DNA of 64,000 nt from Janthinobacterium lividum (GTDB lineage: Bacteria; Pseudomonadota; Gammaproteobacteria; Burkholderiales; Burkholderiaceae_D): positions 434,001-498,000 of the forward strand of contig NZ_CP075583.1 in the NCBI RefSeq assembly GCF_023509035.1. Reading direction: 5' to 3'. Positions 35,471-46,471 of the stretch are shown here, piece by piece (position 1 is the first letter of the stretch; each line of letters opens with the position of its first letter). A program made the position numbers and the translations under genes. The notes under the pieces are model-generated. The model had not been told where the DNA came from. It ran no database searches and saw only the letters and a program-made list of their open reading frames with translations.

Positions 35471-37042
35471 TTAAAACGGCAGTTGATGCCAGCGCATGAA
35501 CACTTGCAAGCCCAGCGCACCGAGGGCGAAGGCGCCCACGAAATACACGATAAAGCTCAGCAAACGGTTCGTCTGGCGTTGCTCTGCCAGCAAGGTTTTC
35601 ATCAATTCCACATCGTTTTCGCGCGGTTCGCCATGCACCGTCAAGGCCTGGTGCAGCAAGCGCGGCAGTTGCGGGAAGATATGCGCATAACGGGGCGCCT
35701 CGGCGCGCAGGCGCTCCATGAAGCCTTGCGGCCCCACCTGGTTGCTCATCCATTTTTCCAGGTAGGGCTTGGCCGTTTGCCACAGGTCCAGTTCCGGGTC
35801 CAGCTGGCGGCCCAGGCCTTCGATATTGAGCAGCGTCTTTTGCAGCAGCACCAGTTGCGGCTGCACTTCCACATTGAAGCGGCGCGAGGTCTGGAACAGG
35901 CGCAGCAGCACCTGGCCGAACGAGATATCCTTCAGCGGACGGTCGAAGATCGGCTCGCAGCAGGCGCGCACGGCCGCTTCCAGCTCATCGACGCGCGTGT
36001 CTTTCGGCGCCCAGCCCGATTCGATGTGCGCCTCGGCCACGCGCTTGTAGTCGCGGCGGAAGAAGGCGAGGAAGTTTTGCGACAGATAATCCTTGTCGTA
36101 ATCGTTCAACGTGCCCACGATGCCGAAGTCGAGCGCGATATAGCGGCCAAACGATTCGGGGGCGATCGACACGAGAATATTCCCCGGATGCATGTCCGCA
36201 TGGAAAAAACCGTCGCGGAACACTTGCGTGAAGAAAATTTCCACGCCATCGCTGGACAGCTTGCGCAAGTCGACGCCAGCCGCCACCAGGCGGTCGGTCT
36301 GCGACACGGGAATCCCAACCATGCGCTCCATGACGATGACGCTGCTGGAACAGTAATCCCAGTACATTTCCGGCACCATCAGCAAGTCCGAATTGGCGAA
36401 ATTGCGGCGCAGCTGGCTGGCGTTAGCCGCTTCGCGCATCAGGTCCAGCTCGTCGTGCAAGTATTTGTCGAACTCGCCCACCACCTCTTTCGGCTTCAGG
36501 CGCTTGCTGTCGGCCCACAGGCGGCTGGTCCAGTCGGCGGCGATGTGCATCAGGGCCACGTCTTCGTCGATCAGCTTTTTCATGCCTGGACGCAAGACCT
36601 TCACGGCCACTTCACGGCCATCTTTCAGGGTGGCGAAATGCACCTGGGCAATCGAGGCGGACGCCACGGGCTCGCGCTCGAAGCGGGCAAACAACTGATC
36701 CGGGTGCGCGCCAAGCGACTTGGTGATCTGTGCGATGGCCAGGTCGGAATCGAAAGGCGGCACCCGGTCTTGCAGGCGCGCCAATTCTTCGGCGATATCG
36801 GGCGGCATCAGGTCGCGCCGGGTCGACAGCACCTGGCCGAATTTGACGAAAATCGGGCCCAGCTCTTCCAGCGCCAGGCGCAGGCGCAAGCCCCGTGGCG
36901 ACGACAGGTCGCGCCAGAAAATCAGGGTGTCGATCAATTTGGCGGTGCGGGGAACTTGCAGACCAGAAATCGCTATCTCATCCAGACCGTACTTGATGGA
37001 AACACGGATGATCTTAAACAGGCGCAGGAATTTCAATATCAT
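35471..37042 (-). CDS. ubiB: ubiquinone biosynthesis regulatory kinase-like protein UbiB
   Basis: 523 residues of the ABC1/ADCK/UbiB family. KxGQ motif region ([21 protein letters not shown]), Ala-rich loop ([12 protein letters not shown]), kinase-like sites ([18 protein letters not shown]), and two C-terminal membrane spans ([20 protein letters not shown]). UbiB has ATPase activity and is needed for ubiquinone synthesis at the membrane. The start overlaps the ubiJ stop (ATGA), so both are coupled. Confidence 0.95.
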   Translation of the reverse strand: MILKFLRLFKIIRVSIKYGLDEIAISGLQVPRTAKLIDTLIFWRDLSSPRGLRLRLALEELGPIFVKFGQVLSTRRDLMPPDIAEELARLQDRVPPFDSDLAIAQITKSLGAHPDQLFARFEREPVASASIAQVHFATLKDGREVAVKVLRPGMKKLIDEDVALMHIAADWTSRLWADSKRLKPKEVVGEFDKYLHDELDLMREAANASQLRRNFANSDLLMVPEMYWDYCSSSVIVMERMVGIPVSQTDRLVAAGVDLRKLSSDGVEIFFTQVFRDGFFHADMHPGNILVSIAPESFGRYIALDFGIVGTLNDYDKDYLSQNFLAFFRRDYKRVAEAHIESGWAPKDTRVDELEAAVRACCEPIFDRPLKDISFGQVLLRLFQTSRRFNVEVQPQLVLLQKTLLNIEGLGRQLDPELDLWQTAKPYLEKWMSNQVGPQGFMERLRAEAPRYAHIFPQLPRLLHQALTVHGEPRENDVELMKTLLAEQRQTNRLLSFIVYFVGAFALGALGLQVFMRWHQLPF

Positions 37043-37677
37043 GTAGACAAATCCGGTGAGGAGGACTGCGGCTGGAGGGCGGCGGCCGCCTTTTCCAGCC
37101 GGGCAAGGCGCTTGGCCAGGCGTTCGACGTCATCGCGCACGCGCGTCACGCCAGCGGAATACTCTTGCAAGGTGGAAGGACGGATCAGCATGGGCTGTTC
37201 GTCGAGAAAATATTCAGCCACATTTTCCGCCAGCTTTTGCTGGCCCGTGCGGACAAAGGCGGCGGCATCTTTCGCGCCGGACACGAGGCGCGTGGCCAGC
37301 ATGGGACCGACTACCTTTTCCAGGTCGTGCTCGGCTTCCCAGCGCAAGCCCTTGCTCAATTGCGAAATCGCATTGGCAAACTCGGCATCGCCTTCGATCT
37401 TGACGTAGGAAAACGCCCGCTCGCGGTTTTGCAGGATCAGCGGCACATCGGACAATTTCACCCGGATGGTGACGTTGGCCGGCATGTCGGCTGGCGCCGC
37501 TTCCAGCATTCCGGCGCTGTCGACGCGCAGGCGCAAGGCCACGGCGCCCGTGTCGATGCAGGCCAGCTTGCCGGCGTGCACGGCCAACTGCTGGCGCGCC
37601 CACGGCTCTTGCGCCAGCAAATGGTTGATTGTCGCGATGACGGGCGTCATCAGGGAAAGATCGGAAAGTGGTGCCAT
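37039..37677 (-). CDS. ubiJ: SCP2-domain ubiquinone accessory protein UbiJ
   Basis: 212 residues. An SCP2 sterol-carrier-like domain at about 10-115 ([38 protein letters not shown]) and a C-terminal coiled part ([19 protein letters not shown]). UbiJ binds lipids and helps build the soluble Ubi complex. Position between Tim44-like and ubiB is conserved. A strong terminator lies 29 bp upstream, and no SD precedes the ATG, so it may have its own promoter at a TATATA stretch immediately before the start. Confidence 0.88.
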   Translation of the reverse strand: MAPLSDLSLMTPVIATINHLLAQEPWARQQLAVHAGKLACIDTGAVALRLRVDSAGMLEAAPADMPANVTIRVKLSDVPLILQNRERAFSYVKIEGDAEFANAISQLSKGLRWEAEHDLEKVVGPMLATRLVSGAKDAAAFVRTGQQKLAENVAEYFLDEQPMLIRPSTLQEYSAGVTRVRDDVERLAKRLARLEKAAAALQPQSSSPDLST

Positions 37678-37705
37678 CTATATACAGCGCGCCAGGCGCG
37701 CCCCT

Positions 37706-37743
37706 AAAAAAAAAAACCGCCCGTAAAACAACATGGGCGGTTT
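37706..37743 (-). terminator. strong terminator between the Tim44-like gene and ubiJ
   Basis: Arms AAACCGCCC (37714-37722) and GGGCGGTTT (37735-37743) with a 12-base loop, followed on the minus strand by an 11-base T run. It separates transcription of ubiE/Tim44 from ubiJ-ubiB. Confidence 0.85.
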
Positions 37744-37828
37744 CGATCTTACCAGTTCAGCAGGAAATATCTGTTAAGCATCATGCATTCGGCATGGACT
37801 TAAGCCATTATTCAGCAAGTTTTGACAA

Positions 37829-38770
37829 TTAATTCAATTGCTGGATGCCGGCCAAGACCCAACCGCTATTGCCGCTGACGGGTTTCGACATATTCCACAC
37901 TTCCGCGAACGGTTCCGCTGCCGCGCCAGGCGCCGAACGGATCAGGCCCGTAAACTTCACGCTGGCCAGGTAATCGTTGACGCTCGTCTCGATCCCCAGC
38001 AGTTCGGCATCGATGGTGACGACATCGGTGAAGTCCGGCTGCGCGCCCCGTTCCTGGATTTGCATGCGCAGTTCCGCATACACTTCCGGCGACGTGAATT
38101 CGCGGATATCGTTGACGTCGGCCTTGTCCCAGGCCGCTTGCAGGCGAATGAAATTGCTTTTCGCGTGGCGCAGGAAGGCGTCCTTGTCGAAATCGGCAGG
38201 CACGCCCCATGGCGCGGCAGCCGGTGCCGGCTTGTCCAGGCCGACGCCCGACGAGACGGGCTGCAGCGGCGGCAGCGGTGGAATGCGCGAACCGATGTCG
38301 GGCACGTTACCGGCCGGCGCAGGCTGGTTGCCAAAGCCCGCGAACGGCGCATTGCCGCTGGTATTGTTATCACGCTTGCCACGCACCATGCGGTAGATGA
38401 AGAAGGCCACGCCAGCCAGCAAGGCCACCATCAGCAGGGTGCTGATCATGCTGGCCAGGGCGCCGCCCAGGCCGAAATGCGACAGCAGCGCGCCCAGGCC
38501 CAGACCCAGCAAGGCGCCGCCCAGCAAGCCCTTCCAGCGGCTCGGCGCCTTGGCGGCAGGCGCCGGTGCAGGGGCCGGCGCAGGTTGCGCCTGGCGTGGC
38601 GCGGCGGCTGGCGCCGGGGTTGGCGCCGGCGCGGGCGCCTGGCGGCCCACGTTTTGCGACTGGCGGCCAAACGAACGGCCACCGCCCATGGGACGGGCCA
38701 ACGCCTCGCCCAGCATGGATACCGTGGTCGCGGCCAGCATCATGCCGACCATAAATTTCTTCAATTTCAT
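37829..38770 (-). CDS. Tim44-like domain protein
   Basis: 313 residues from MKLKKFMVGMMLAATTVSML (ATG 38770). Signal peptide, then an Ala/Pro low-complexity linker (about 45-75), a glycine-rich double membrane span (LLGGALLGLGLGALLSHFGLG; ISTLLMVALLAGVAFFIYRM), a further linker and a C-terminal Tim44-like fold (DKDAFLRHAKSNFIRLQAAW; FTSPEVYAELRMQI). Bacterial members are inner-membrane proteins of unknown function placed next to ubiE. Confidence 0.9.
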   Translation of the reverse strand: MKLKKFMVGMMLAATTVSMLGEALARPMGGGRSFGRQSQNVGRQAPAPAPTPAPAAAPRQAQPAPAPAPAPAAKAPSRWKGLLGGALLGLGLGALLSHFGLGGALASMISTLLMVALLAGVAFFIYRMVRGKRDNNTSGNAPFAGFGNQPAPAGNVPDIGSRIPPLPPLQPVSSGVGLDKPAPAAAPWGVPADFDKDAFLRHAKSNFIRLQAAWDKADVNDIREFTSPEVYAELRMQIQERGAQPDFTDVVTIDAELLGIETSVNDYLASVKFTGLIRSAPGAAAEPFAEVWNMSKPVSGNSGWVLAGIQQLN

Positions 38771-38801
38771 TTCATCTCCTAAAATCACCAACATTGATGC
38801 A

Positions 38802-39536
38802 TTACATCTTGATGCCGGTATGCAAAGCGGCAATGCCTGCCGTCAAATTGTAGTACTGCACGCGCTCCAGGCCCGCCGTTTCCATCATGGTCTTCAAGGT
38901 TTCCTGGTCCGGGTGCATGCGGATCGATTCGGCCAGGTAGCGATAGCTTTCCGCATCGCCGGCGATCTTCTGTCCGAACCACGGCAAGACCGAGAACGAG
39001 TACAGGTCGTACGGCTTTTGCAGGGGAGCTGCCACCTTGGAAAACTCCAGCACCAGCAGCTTGCCGCCCGGTTTCAGCACGCGGCGCATTTCCGCCAGCG
39101 CCACATCCTTGTGCGTCATGTTGCGCAGGCCAAAGGCCACGCTGACACGGTCGAAATAGTTATCGGGGAACGGCAGCTTTTCCGCGTCACACAACAAGGT
39201 GGGGGTGAGCAAGCCGCGATTCAAGAGGCGGTCGCGGCCTACGCGCAACATCGATTCATTGATATCGGTCAGCCAGACTTCGCCGGTAGGACCCGCCTGC
39301 TTGGCGAACGCCTTCGACAGGTCGCCCGTGCCGCCGGCGATGTCGAGCACCTTGAAACCGGGGCGCACGCCCGCGTTGGCGATGGTAAACGTCTTCCAAA
39401 GACGGTGCAACCCGCCCGACATCAAGTCGTTCATCACGTCGTATTTGGCAGCGACGGAATGGAACACCTTGGCGACTTCGCGCACTTTGTCGTCTTCTGC
39501 AACTGTTTTGTATCCGAAATGGGTCGTATTGGTCAT
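38802..39536 (-). CDS. ubiE: demethylmenaquinone / demethoxyubiquinone C-methyltransferase UbiE
   Basis: 244 residues from [20 protein letters not shown] (ATG 39536). SAM motif [17 protein letters not shown] (62-77), [20 protein letters not shown] and [13 protein letters not shown] match UbiE, which methylates the quinone ring in ubiquinone (and menaquinone) synthesis. It lies 31 bp upstream of the Tim44-like gene. The upstream open frame is not coding. Confidence 0.96.
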   Translation of the reverse strand: MTNTTHFGYKTVAEDDKVREVAKVFHSVAAKYDVMNDLMSGGLHRLWKTFTIANAGVRPGFKVLDIAGGTGDLSKAFAKQAGPTGEVWLTDINESMLRVGRDRLLNRGLLTPTLLCDAEKLPFPDNYFDRVSVAFGLRNMTHKDVALAEMRRVLKPGGKLLVLEFSKVAAPLQKPYDLYSFSVLPWFGQKIAGDAESYRYLAESIRMHPDQETLKTMMETAGLERVQYYNLTAGIAALHTGIKM

Positions 39537-39565
39537 GGTAGGCAGTCTGTTTGAACTTGGGAGCA

Positions 39566-40807
39566 TTATACAAGCGGCAAGCGCATTTCCCCGTGACGCC
39601 GGAGAAGGTATTGCCTTTCCACTGCATTCGCGGCAAGCATTGCCGCCCGGGCATACGCCGCCAGCGCGCCGGAGCGGTCGCCCTGACGGCGCAGCAAGTC
39701 GGCCCGGGCCGCGTGCAGATAATGCGAGTTGGCAAGGCTGGGCAAGGCTTCCAGGCGCGCCAGCCACGCCAGACCGTGTTCGGCGCCATGCGCCATCGCG
39801 CAGGCAATCACGGCATTGAGCAAGATTAATGGCTCCGGCTTGTGCCGCAACAAGGCGCCATACAGGGCGCTGATCTGGCGCCAGTCCGTCTGGCGGGCCG
39901 CAGGCGCCCTGGCGTGCAAGGCAGCAATCGCCGCCTGCAACTGGTATGGCCCTGGCGCGCGCGCCGGCAGGGCCTGCTCCAGCACAGCCAGTCCCTCGGC
40001 AATCAGGGCTTCATCCCACAGGCGCCGGTCCTGTTCTTCCAGGGTCAGCAAATATCCTTCGGACGACAAACGGGCTGGGCCCCGCGACGCCTGCAGCAGC
40101 ATCAGTGCCAGCAAACCCTGCACTTCCGGCTGGCCGGGCTGCAGGCTGTCAAGCAGCCGCCCCAGGCGCAGCGCTTCCGCACACAAGTCCGCGCGCAGCA
40201 GGCGATCGCCCTCGCTGGCGCAATAGCCTTCACTGAAGACCAGGTAAATCACGTGCAGCACTTGCGCCAGCCGTTGCTGCAGTTCTTGCTCCGGTGGCAA
40301 CTCGAAAGGGATGCGCGCTTCAGCGATCTTGCGCCTGGCGCGCAATAGCCGCTGCGACAGGGCAGCTTCCGCCAGGCCGAAGGCGCGCGCGATTTCGGCC
40401 GTGGACAAGCCACACAGGGTGCGCAGGGCCAGCGCCACCTGCGCCTCCGGCGCCAGCGCGGGATGACAGCAAATAAACAGCAGGCGCAGGCGGTCGTCCT
40501 CGATGGGCTGCGTTTCTTCAATCGAGGATGCGGGCAGGCGCGACAGCACGGCCTCGGCATCAACGACGCTCTTGCCAGCCCGGCGCACGTGATCGAGGCC
40601 CGCGTTGCGCGCCACCGAACTGAGCCAGGCGTCGGGATTGGACGGGATACCCGTCCGCGGCCACAGTTCCAGCGCCTTGCGGCATGCTTCCTGCAACACA
40701 TCTTCCACCAGGCCAAGGTCGCCGAAACGCCGCATCAGGCCCGCCAGCACCCTGCCCCGCTCCTGGCGAAAGACGTGCTCGACGGCCGACGGGGCGTCGC
40801 CGGCCAT
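39566..40807 (-). CDS. ECF42-type RNA polymerase sigma factor with TPR-like C-terminal extension
   Basis: 413 residues from [20 protein letters not shown] (ATG 40807), two bases after the stop of the DGPF gene. Sigma region 2 ([20 protein letters not shown]), region 4 ([26 protein letters not shown]), then about 230 residues of helical, TPR-like sequence. This long extension and the DGPF/YCII partner define group ECF42. In these systems the extension is needed for sigma activity and no classical anti-sigma is known. Leftward 3' end is 30 bp from ubiE. Confidence 0.9.
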   Translation of the reverse strand: MAGDAPSAVEHVFRQERGRVLAGLMRRFGDLGLVEDVLQEACRKALELWPRTGIPSNPDAWLSSVARNAGLDHVRRAGKSVVDAEAVLSRLPASSIEETQPIEDDRLRLLFICCHPALAPEAQVALALRTLCGLSTAEIARAFGLAEAALSQRLLRARRKIAEARIPFELPPEQELQQRLAQVLHVIYLVFSEGYCASEGDRLLRADLCAEALRLGRLLDSLQPGQPEVQGLLALMLLQASRGPARLSSEGYLLTLEEQDRRLWDEALIAEGLAVLEQALPARAPGPYQLQAAIAALHARAPAARQTDWRQISALYGALLRHKPEPLILLNAVIACAMAHGAEHGLAWLARLEALPSLANSHYLHAARADLLRRQGDRSGALAAYARAAMLAANAVERQYLLRRHGEMRLPLV

Positions 40808-40809
40808 GC

Positions 40810-41154
40810 TCAGGCCGTGACAGGCCGTACTTCGATGGTGCCCAGGGAGGCGACCGGGCAACGCCCGGCCCAGGCCAGCGCCTCGTCCAGGTTGGCGCAG
40901 GCTAGCAAATAGTAGCCGCCCAGTTGCTCCTTGGTTTCCGCGAACGGCCCATCCGTGATGACAGGCTTGCCGTTTTGTACACGCACACTGGTGGCGCTGC
41001 GCACGGGCGCCAGCTCCGCGCCCCCGCGCAGCACGCCAGCAGCCTCCAGGTCCTGCGTATAGCTGGCAAAGTCGGCCATCAGGCTGGCCATCTGGCCCTC
41101 TTTCATGGCGGCATAGCGAGCCTCGTCGGCGTAGATCAGGATCATGTATTCCAT
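40810..41154 (-). CDS. YCII/DGPF-domain protein, ECF42 partner
   Basis: 114 residues from MEYMILIYADEARYAAMKEG (ATG 41154, GGAGAAGAG upstream). Single YCII-like domain with the name-giving DGPF motif (PVITDGPFAETKEQLGGYYLL). DGPF proteins accompany ECF42 sigma factors and are usually among their targets. The gene ends two bases before the sigma factor, so the two are coupled. A terminator hairpin for the preceding gene sits only 17 bp upstream of its start. Confidence 0.9.
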   Translation of the reverse strand: MEYMILIYADEARYAAMKEGQMASLMADFASYTQDLEAAGVLRGGAELAPVRSATSVRVQNGKPVITDGPFAETKEQLGGYYLLACANLDEALAWAGRCPVASLGTIEVRPVTA

Positions 41155-41170
41155 AGTCTCTTCTCCAAAG

Positions 41171-41195
41171 AAAAATGCCCGCAAGCGCGGGCATT
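41171..41195 (-). terminator. terminator between DUF971 gene and DGPF gene
   Basis: Perfect 9-bp arms AATGCCCGC (41174-41182) and GCGGGCATT (41187-41195), four-base loop, then TTTTTCTTT on the minus strand. It ends the HIT-DUF971 transcript and isolates the inserted ECF42 pair. Confidence 0.8.
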
Positions 41196-41251
41196 CATAC
41201 GACGAACGGGGCGGCGGCAATCCGACAAGATTACCGCATTATTTTTTTAGC

Positions 41252-41704
41252 TTAATGTTGATGCCCGCAGCTCGGGCCGTGAACGTGGCCACCGGACGCT
41301 TGCTTGACCGTCATGTCGGCCTTGGCGTCGCGACCGCTGTCGCCCGGATAGCCGGCTGCCGTCAGGCGGTCCAGGTAATCCTGCCACAGGGTCGCTTGCT
41401 GCGCGCCCAGCTTGTACAGGTAGGCCCATGTGTACAGGCCGGTATTGTGGCCATCGCTGAAGGTTGGCTGCACGGCGTAGTTGCCTACCGGCTCCAGACC
41501 CGTGATGCCGACCAGGCGTTTTCCTAATTGTAAGGTTTCCTGGCCCTTGCCATGACCCTGCACTTCGGCCGACGGCGAGTACACGCGCAGGTATTCGAAC
41601 GGCAGCGCAAATGTGCTGCCGTCATCGAAAGCCACGTCGAGCACGCGCGACTGGTTGTGCACGGTCAAGCCGGTGGGTTGGGGCGTTGCTACTTTTTCAG
41701 TCAT
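41252..41704 (-). CDS. DUF971 domain protein
   Basis: 150 residues. DUF971 (gamma-butyrobetaine hydroxylase-like N-terminal) domain at about 12-100: LTVHNQSRVLDVAFDDGSTF, LPFEYLRVYSPSAEVQGHG, GNYAVQPTFSDGHNTGLYTW. The tail is His/Cys-rich (SGGHVHGPSCGHQH), likely metal-binding. The small DUF971 proteins have been linked to Fe-S cluster assembly, but the role here is unknown. It usually stands directly before ubiE in related genomes. Confidence 0.9.
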   Translation of the reverse strand: MTEKVATPQPTGLTVHNQSRVLDVAFDDGSTFALPFEYLRVYSPSAEVQGHGKGQETLQLGKRLVGITGLEPVGNYAVQPTFSDGHNTGLYTWAYLYKLGAQQATLWQDYLDRLTAAGYPGDSGRDAKADMTVKQASGGHVHGPSCGHQH

Positions 41705-41713
41705 GACAATACT

Positions 41714-42163
41714 TTATGCGGATAAACGTTGAATGATGGCGTCGCGCAAGGCCGGCAACAGGGCGCGGCGCGCGGCCAGCACCTCGGGCGCCGTCTCGCG
41801 CTGGATCACCGCCCAGCTGGGATTGGGGAAATGCGCATCGTCGCGGTAGCGGGGAATCACGTGCCAATGCACGTGCGGCGTCATGTTGCCGAAACTGGCC
41901 ACATTGACCTTTTCCGGCTGCATGACTTCGCGCACGGCCAGCTCAACTTGCCACACGACTTCCATGACATAGTTGCGCTCGCCCGGCGTCAAATCCGTCA
42001 TTTCCTTCACGTGCTTGTTCCAGATCACGCGGCAAAAGCCGGGATAGGCAGGATCGTCGACGGCCACGACGGACAAGCGCTCGCTGCGCCACAGCAAGGT
42101 CTCCAGACCCTGCTTGTTGGCGTAGCCATCCAGCAAGTTGCACAGATCGCAGCGCGTGGACAT
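41714..42163 (-). CDS. HIT family hydrolase
   Basis: 149 residues; ATG 42163 shares TGATG with the stop of the upstream oxidoreductase. N-terminal Cys5 and Cys8 (CDLC) could bind zinc; histidine triad HVHWHVIPR at 97-105. HIT proteins hydrolyse nucleotide phosphoramidates or dinucleotides in the cytosol. Coupled translation with the large FAD/Fe-S protein suggests a common operon. Confidence 0.92.
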   Translation of the reverse strand: MSTRCDLCNLLDGYANKQGLETLLWRSERLSVVAVDDPAYPGFCRVIWNKHVKEMTDLTPGERNYVMEVVWQVELAVREVMQPEKVNVASFGNMTPHVHWHVIPRYRDDAHFPNPSWAVIQRETAPEVLAARRALLPALRDAIIQRLSA

Positions 42164-45100
42164 CACACGAGTACCCGTTCAATGCCGCCGTCATTGGCGC
42201 GTTTCACGTAATCCGGCATCCAGTTCTCTCCCAACAAGTGTTTGGCGATCTCGACGACGATATAGTCGGCGGTGGTGCCCGAATCATCATTGTAGCGCGA
42301 CAGGCCTTGCAGGCACGACGGGCAGCTGGTGAGGATCTTCACCTCGCCTGTGAACCCGTCATCGCGCAGCTTGTCGGCGCCCTTGACCATCTCTTCTTCC
42401 TTGCGGAAACGCACCTGAGTGGAAATATCGGGACGCGTGACGGCCAGGGAACCCGATTCGCCACAGCAACGGTCATTCTTCTCGATCTTCACGTTGTCTA
42501 CCGTGCTGATCAGGGAGTTGATGGTCTTGCCCGACTCTTGCAGCTTCATCGGATTGTGGCATGGCTCGTGGTACATATAGCGCGTGCCGTTGACGCCTTC
42601 CAGCTTGACGTTTTTCTCCAGCAAATACTCATGGATATCCATGATGCGGCAACCGGGGAAAATCTTTTCAAACTGGTACGTTGCCAGCTGATCATAGCAG
42701 GTGCCGCACGACACGAGCACCGTCTTGATATCCAGGTAATTGAGCGTGTTGGCCATGCGGTGGAACAGGACGCGGTTGTCCGTCATCATCTTCTCGGCCT
42801 TGTCGAACTCGCCCGCGCCCCGCTGCGGATAACCGCAGCACAGGTAGCCCGGCGGCAAGACCGTTTGCACGCCCACTTCCCACAGCATCGCTTGCGTGGC
42901 CAGGCCCACTTGCGAGAACAGGCGCTCCGAACCGCAACCGGGGAAGTAGAACACGGCTTCCGTATCGGCCGTGGTTGTCTTCGGATTGCGGATGATCGGG
43001 ATGACTTTATCGTCTTCGATGTCGAGCAGCGCGCGCGCCGATTTCTTCGGCAAGTTGCCCGGCATCTTCTTGTTGATGAAGTGGATCACCTGCGCCTTCA
43101 CGGGCGGCTTGCCTGTGGATGGCGGCGGCGCCTTGGTTTGCTTCTTGGCAAACTTCTTCAGCAAATCGTGGCCCAGGCGCTGCGCCTTGTAACCCCAGCC
43201 GATCATGACCTTGCGCGTGGCGTTGATGGTCACGGGATCGGTGGCGTTGAGGAACATCATCGTGGCCTTGGTGCCCGGATTGAAGCTCTTCTTGTCCATC
43301 TTGCGCAGCAAGTTGCGCATATTCATCGACACGTCGCCGAAATCGATGTTGACGGGGCAAGGCGTGACGCATTTATGGCAGACCGTGCAGTGATCGGCCA
43401 CGTCTTCGAACTCTTCCCAATGCTTGATGGAGATACCGCGGCGCGTCTGTTCTTCGTACAGGAAGGCTTCGATCAGGGACGAGGTCGCCAGGATCTTGTC
43501 GCGTGGCGAGTACAGCAAGTTGGCGCGCGGCACGTGGGTCGAGCATACGGGTTTGCACTTGCCGCAACGCAAGCAATCCTTGACGCTGTCGGCGATGGCG
43601 CCAATATCGCTTTGCTGCATGATCAGCGACTCGTGGCCCATCAGGCCGAACGATGGCGTGTAGGCATTGCGCAAGTCGGCGCCCATGCCAGGCAGGTTCA
43701 GCAATTTGCCTTTATTGAAACGGCCTTCCGGATCGATGCGCTGCTTGTAGCTGCGGAATTCGCCGATCTCTTCTTCCGTCAAAAATTCCAGCTTGGTAAT
43801 GCCGATACCGTGTTCACCGGAAATGACGCCATTGAGCGAGCGGGCCAGGATCATGATGCGGCCCACGGCTTCGTGGGCGTCCTGCAGCATTTCGTAATTG
43901 TCCGAGTTGACGGGCAAGTTCGTGTGCACGTTGCCGTCGCCCGCGTGCATGTGCAGCGCGACGAACACGCGCGAACGCAAGATGCGCGCATGAATCGCGG
44001 TGGCCTCGTCGAGTATCAGTTTGAAGGCGGCACCGTTGAATATCTGGCGCAACTGGGCGCGGATTTCCTGCTTCCAGGTCACGCGCACGGTGCGGTCCTG
44101 CACGACGTCGAACAGGGTGGCGTCCGGCTGCGTTTCCAGGCGCGCCTCGAACACGGGCAACAAGCGTTCCATGCCCAGTTCGGCCAATTCACTCTTCACG
44201 TCCGCCAGCGGACGGTCCAGCTGGGCCAGCAGATAGGTCCAGCGTGCAGTGACTTGCGCCAGCAGTTGCTGCGCCTGCTCGGCGCGGTCGCCCAGCATTT
44301 CCGCATCGTCGACCCGGTCATCGGACGCGTCGTCGCTCTTGCCGACAGGTAAGTTGCCCTTGGCGAAGAATTCGCTCAGTGCGTCGGCCAGTTGCAGCTT
44401 GTTCTTGATCGACAGCTCGATATTGATGCGTTCGATGCCATCCGTGTATTCGCCCATGCGGTTGAGCGGAATCACCACGTCTTCATTGATCTTGAACGCG
44501 TTGGTGTGCTTGGCGATTGCCGCCGTGCGGGCGCGGTCGAGCCAGAATTTCTTGCGCGCTTCCGCGCTGACGGCAACAAAGCCTTCGCCCACGCGGGTAT
44601 TGGCGATGCGCACCACTTCCGACGCCGCTTGCGCGACGGCATTTTCATCGTCGCCGACGATGTCGCCAAACAGCGCCATCTTCGGCAACACGCCCCGTTT
44701 CGACTTGGTGGCGTAGCCGACGGCGCGCAGGTAGCGCTCGTCCAAGTGTTCCAGGCCCGCCAGGCGGATGCTCGTGTATTGCTCGCCCTTGGCCGGCAAG
44801 CCATCGAGGTAATCCTTGATTTCCACGATCGACGGGATCGCGTCGCGCGCCTGGCCAAAGAATTCCAGACAGACGGTACGGGCGAATTTCGGCATCTTGT
44901 GCAGAATCCAGCGCGCCGACGTGATCAAGCCGTCGCAGCCTTCCTTCTGGATGCCCGGCAAGCCGGCGAGGAATTTGTCCGTCACGTCCTTGCCCAGGCC
45001 CTCCTTGCGGAACTTGCGGCCAGGAATTTCCAGGATTTCCGTCTTGAACGGTGCGTTCGGCTTTGTCGCGTCGCGCGTGCTCGGGTGACGCCATTCCAAT

Positions 45101-46203
45101 TGGAAACGTGCCAGCGCGATATCGTGAATCTTGCCCAGGTTATGGTCGAGGCGGGTGACGTCGAGCCAGTCGCCATTCGGGTCGACCATGCGCCACGAGG
45201 CCAGGTTATCCAGCGCCGTACCCCACAGCACGGCCTTTTTGCCGCCGGCATTCATGGCGACGTTGCCGCCGATGCAAGAGGCGTGCGCCGAGGTCGGGTC
45301 GACGGCGAAGACGAAACCAGCCTTTTCCGCCGCTTCCGACACCTTATTCGTGATCACGCCCGCGCCCGAATTGATCGTCGCGTATTCGTGCGTGAGGCCC
45401 GGCAAGACCGTCATTTCCACGGCGCCCAGGGTAATGAGTTTTTCCGTATTGATGACGGCCGACATCGGCGTCAGGGGAATCGCGCCGCCCGTGTAACCGG
45501 TGCCGCCGCCGCGCGGGATGATGGTCAGCCCCAGCTCGATACAGCCCTTCACCAGGCCGGCCATTTCCTCTTCCGTGTCAGGCGTCAGGACGACGAACGG
45601 GTATTCCACGCGCCAGTCGGTGGCGTCGGTCACGTGCGACACGCGCGTCATGCCATCGAAGCGCACATTGTGCTTTTCCGTGTAGCGGCCCAGCACCTTG
45701 ACCGTGCGCTTGCGCAAATCGTAGGTCTTGCGGAATTCGTCGCCAAAATCGGCCACAGCCTTGCTGGCTGCTTTCAGCAACAGCTCCACATTTCTGCTGC
45801 GCGCCAGCGCCACTTCCGGCGCTTCACCGGCAGCAAGCGCGTCGCCGCCGGCCGCATCGATGGACAGGCGGCGCTTGTCGACTTCAGCCAGGCGGTGATG
45901 CAAGGCATCGATCAAGCCCTGGCGGCGCTTTGGATTGTCGAGCAAGTCATCCTGCAGGTAGGGATTGCGGCGCACGACCCAGATGTCGCCCAGCACCTCG
46001 TACAGCATGCGGGCAGAACGACCCGTCTGGCGGGCGCCGCGCAGCTCGTCGAGCAAGCGCCAGGAGTCCTCCCCCAACAGGCGTATGACGATCTCGCGAT
46101 CGGAAAACGACGTGTAGTTATACGGGATTTCGCGCAGGCGGCTTGCTGCGGGACCATTGGGCGTTTCTGCCAGTAAAGCTTGGAGTTGTGCGGGAGCGTT
46201 CAT
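42163..46203 (-). CDS. FAD/FMN-binding oxidoreductase with DUF3683, 4Fe-4S and CCG domains
   Basis: 1346 residues from [20 protein letters not shown] (ATG 46203). Domains in order: N-terminal DUF3683 ([20 protein letters not shown]), FAD-binding type 4 fold ([16 protein letters not shown], about 228), FAD-oxidase C-terminal domain ([17 protein letters not shown]), two Cys clusters ([11 protein letters not shown] about 876; [13 protein letters not shown] about 939) and two CCG segments ([10 protein letters not shown] about 1119; CCGESGS about 1244). The layout resembles a fusion of GlcD/Dld with GlcF: a membrane-associated dehydrogenase for a 2-hydroxyacid such as D-lactate. Substrate not proven. 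A GlpC-like part feeds electrons to quinone. Confidence 0.92.
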   Translation of the reverse strand: MNAPAQLQALLAETPNGPAASRLREIPYNYTSFSDREIVIRLLGEDSWRLLDELRGARQTGRSARMLYEVLGDIWVVRRNPYLQDDLLDNPKRRQGLIDALHHRLAEVDKRRLSIDAAGGDALAAGEAPEVALARSRNVELLLKAASKAVADFGDEFRKTYDLRKRTVKVLGRYTEKHNVRFDGMTRVSHVTDATDWRVEYPFVVLTPDTEEEMAGLVKGCIELGLTIIPRGGGTGYTGGAIPLTPMSAVINTEKLITLGAVEMTVLPGLTHEYATINSGAGVITNKVSEAAEKAGFVFAVDPTSAHASCIGGNVAMNAGGKKAVLWGTALDNLASWRMVDPNGDWLDVTRLDHNLGKIHDIALARFQLEWRHPSTRDATKPNAPFKTEILEIPGRKFRKEGLGKDVTDKFLAGLPGIQKEGCDGLITSARWILHKMPKFARTVCLEFFGQARDAIPSIVEIKDYLDGLPAKGEQYTSIRLAGLEHLDERYLRAVGYATKSKRGVLPKMALFGDIVGDDENAVAQAASEVVRIANTRVGEGFVAVSAEARKKFWLDRARTAAIAKHTNAFKINEDVVIPLNRMGEYTDGIERINIELSIKNKLQLADALSEFFAKGNLPVGKSDDASDDRVDDAEMLGDRAEQAQQLLAQVTARWTYLLAQLDRPLADVKSELAELGMERLLPVFEARLETQPDATLFDVVQDRTVRVTWKQEIRAQLRQIFNGAAFKLILDEATAIHARILRSRVFVALHMHAGDGNVHTNLPVNSDNYEMLQDAHEAVGRIMILARSLNGVISGEHGIGITKLEFLTEEEIGEFRSYKQRIDPEGRFNKGKLLNLPGMGADLRNAYTPSFGLMGHESLIMQQSDIGAIADSVKDCLRCGKCKPVCSTHVPRANLLYSPRDKILATSSLIEAFLYEEQTRRGISIKHWEEFEDVADHCTVCHKCVTPCPVNIDFGDVSMNMRNLLRKMDKKSFNPGTKATMMFLNATDPVTINATRKVMIGWGYKAQRLGHDLLKKFAKKQTKAPPPSTGKPPVKAQVIHFINKKMPGNLPKKSARALLDIEDDKVIPIIRNPKTTTADTEAVFYFPGCGSERLFSQVGLATQAMLWEVGVQTVLPPGYLCCGYPQRGAGEFDKAEKMMTDNRVLFHRMANTLNYLDIKTVLVSCGTCYDQLATYQFEKIFPGCRIMDIHEYLLEKNVKLEGVNGTRYMYHEPCHNPMKLQESGKTINSLISTVDNVKIEKNDRCCGESGSLAVTRPDISTQVRFRKEEEMVKGADKLRDDGFTGEVKILTSCPSCLQGLSRYNDDSGTTADYIVVEIAKHLLGENWMPDYVKRANDGGIERVLV

Positions 46204-46471
46204 GGAGTGTGGTGACGATGTGGACTGGACCCTAAAGGCCCATTTTATCTTATTGCGCCGCACCATGCGGGAACAGCCTTAGCCCGCCTAAGGTTTAAGC
46301 ACCTCATCCGCCACCATAGCAAATACGGAAAAGCCTTCCTATGTGTGAATAAAAAACCAGTTTTCGTGATTTTTTTACGCAAAAATGCCAAGAATCAGAC
46401 TGTGCTGCAAACTATCGAACTGCCCAAAAATAGGGCAAATTGACGTTGCATTACGCCCGTTTGCTTGCCGT

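Noticed and set aside
42238..44352. Long antisense open frames (700 residues here; similar ones opposite aspS, the acyl-CoA dehydrogenase, ubiB and the usher)
   Set aside because: They lie exactly opposite well-supported genes and are rich in His, Gln, Arg and Ala, as expected for the antisense frames of GC-rich codons. No domains or ribosome-binding sites.
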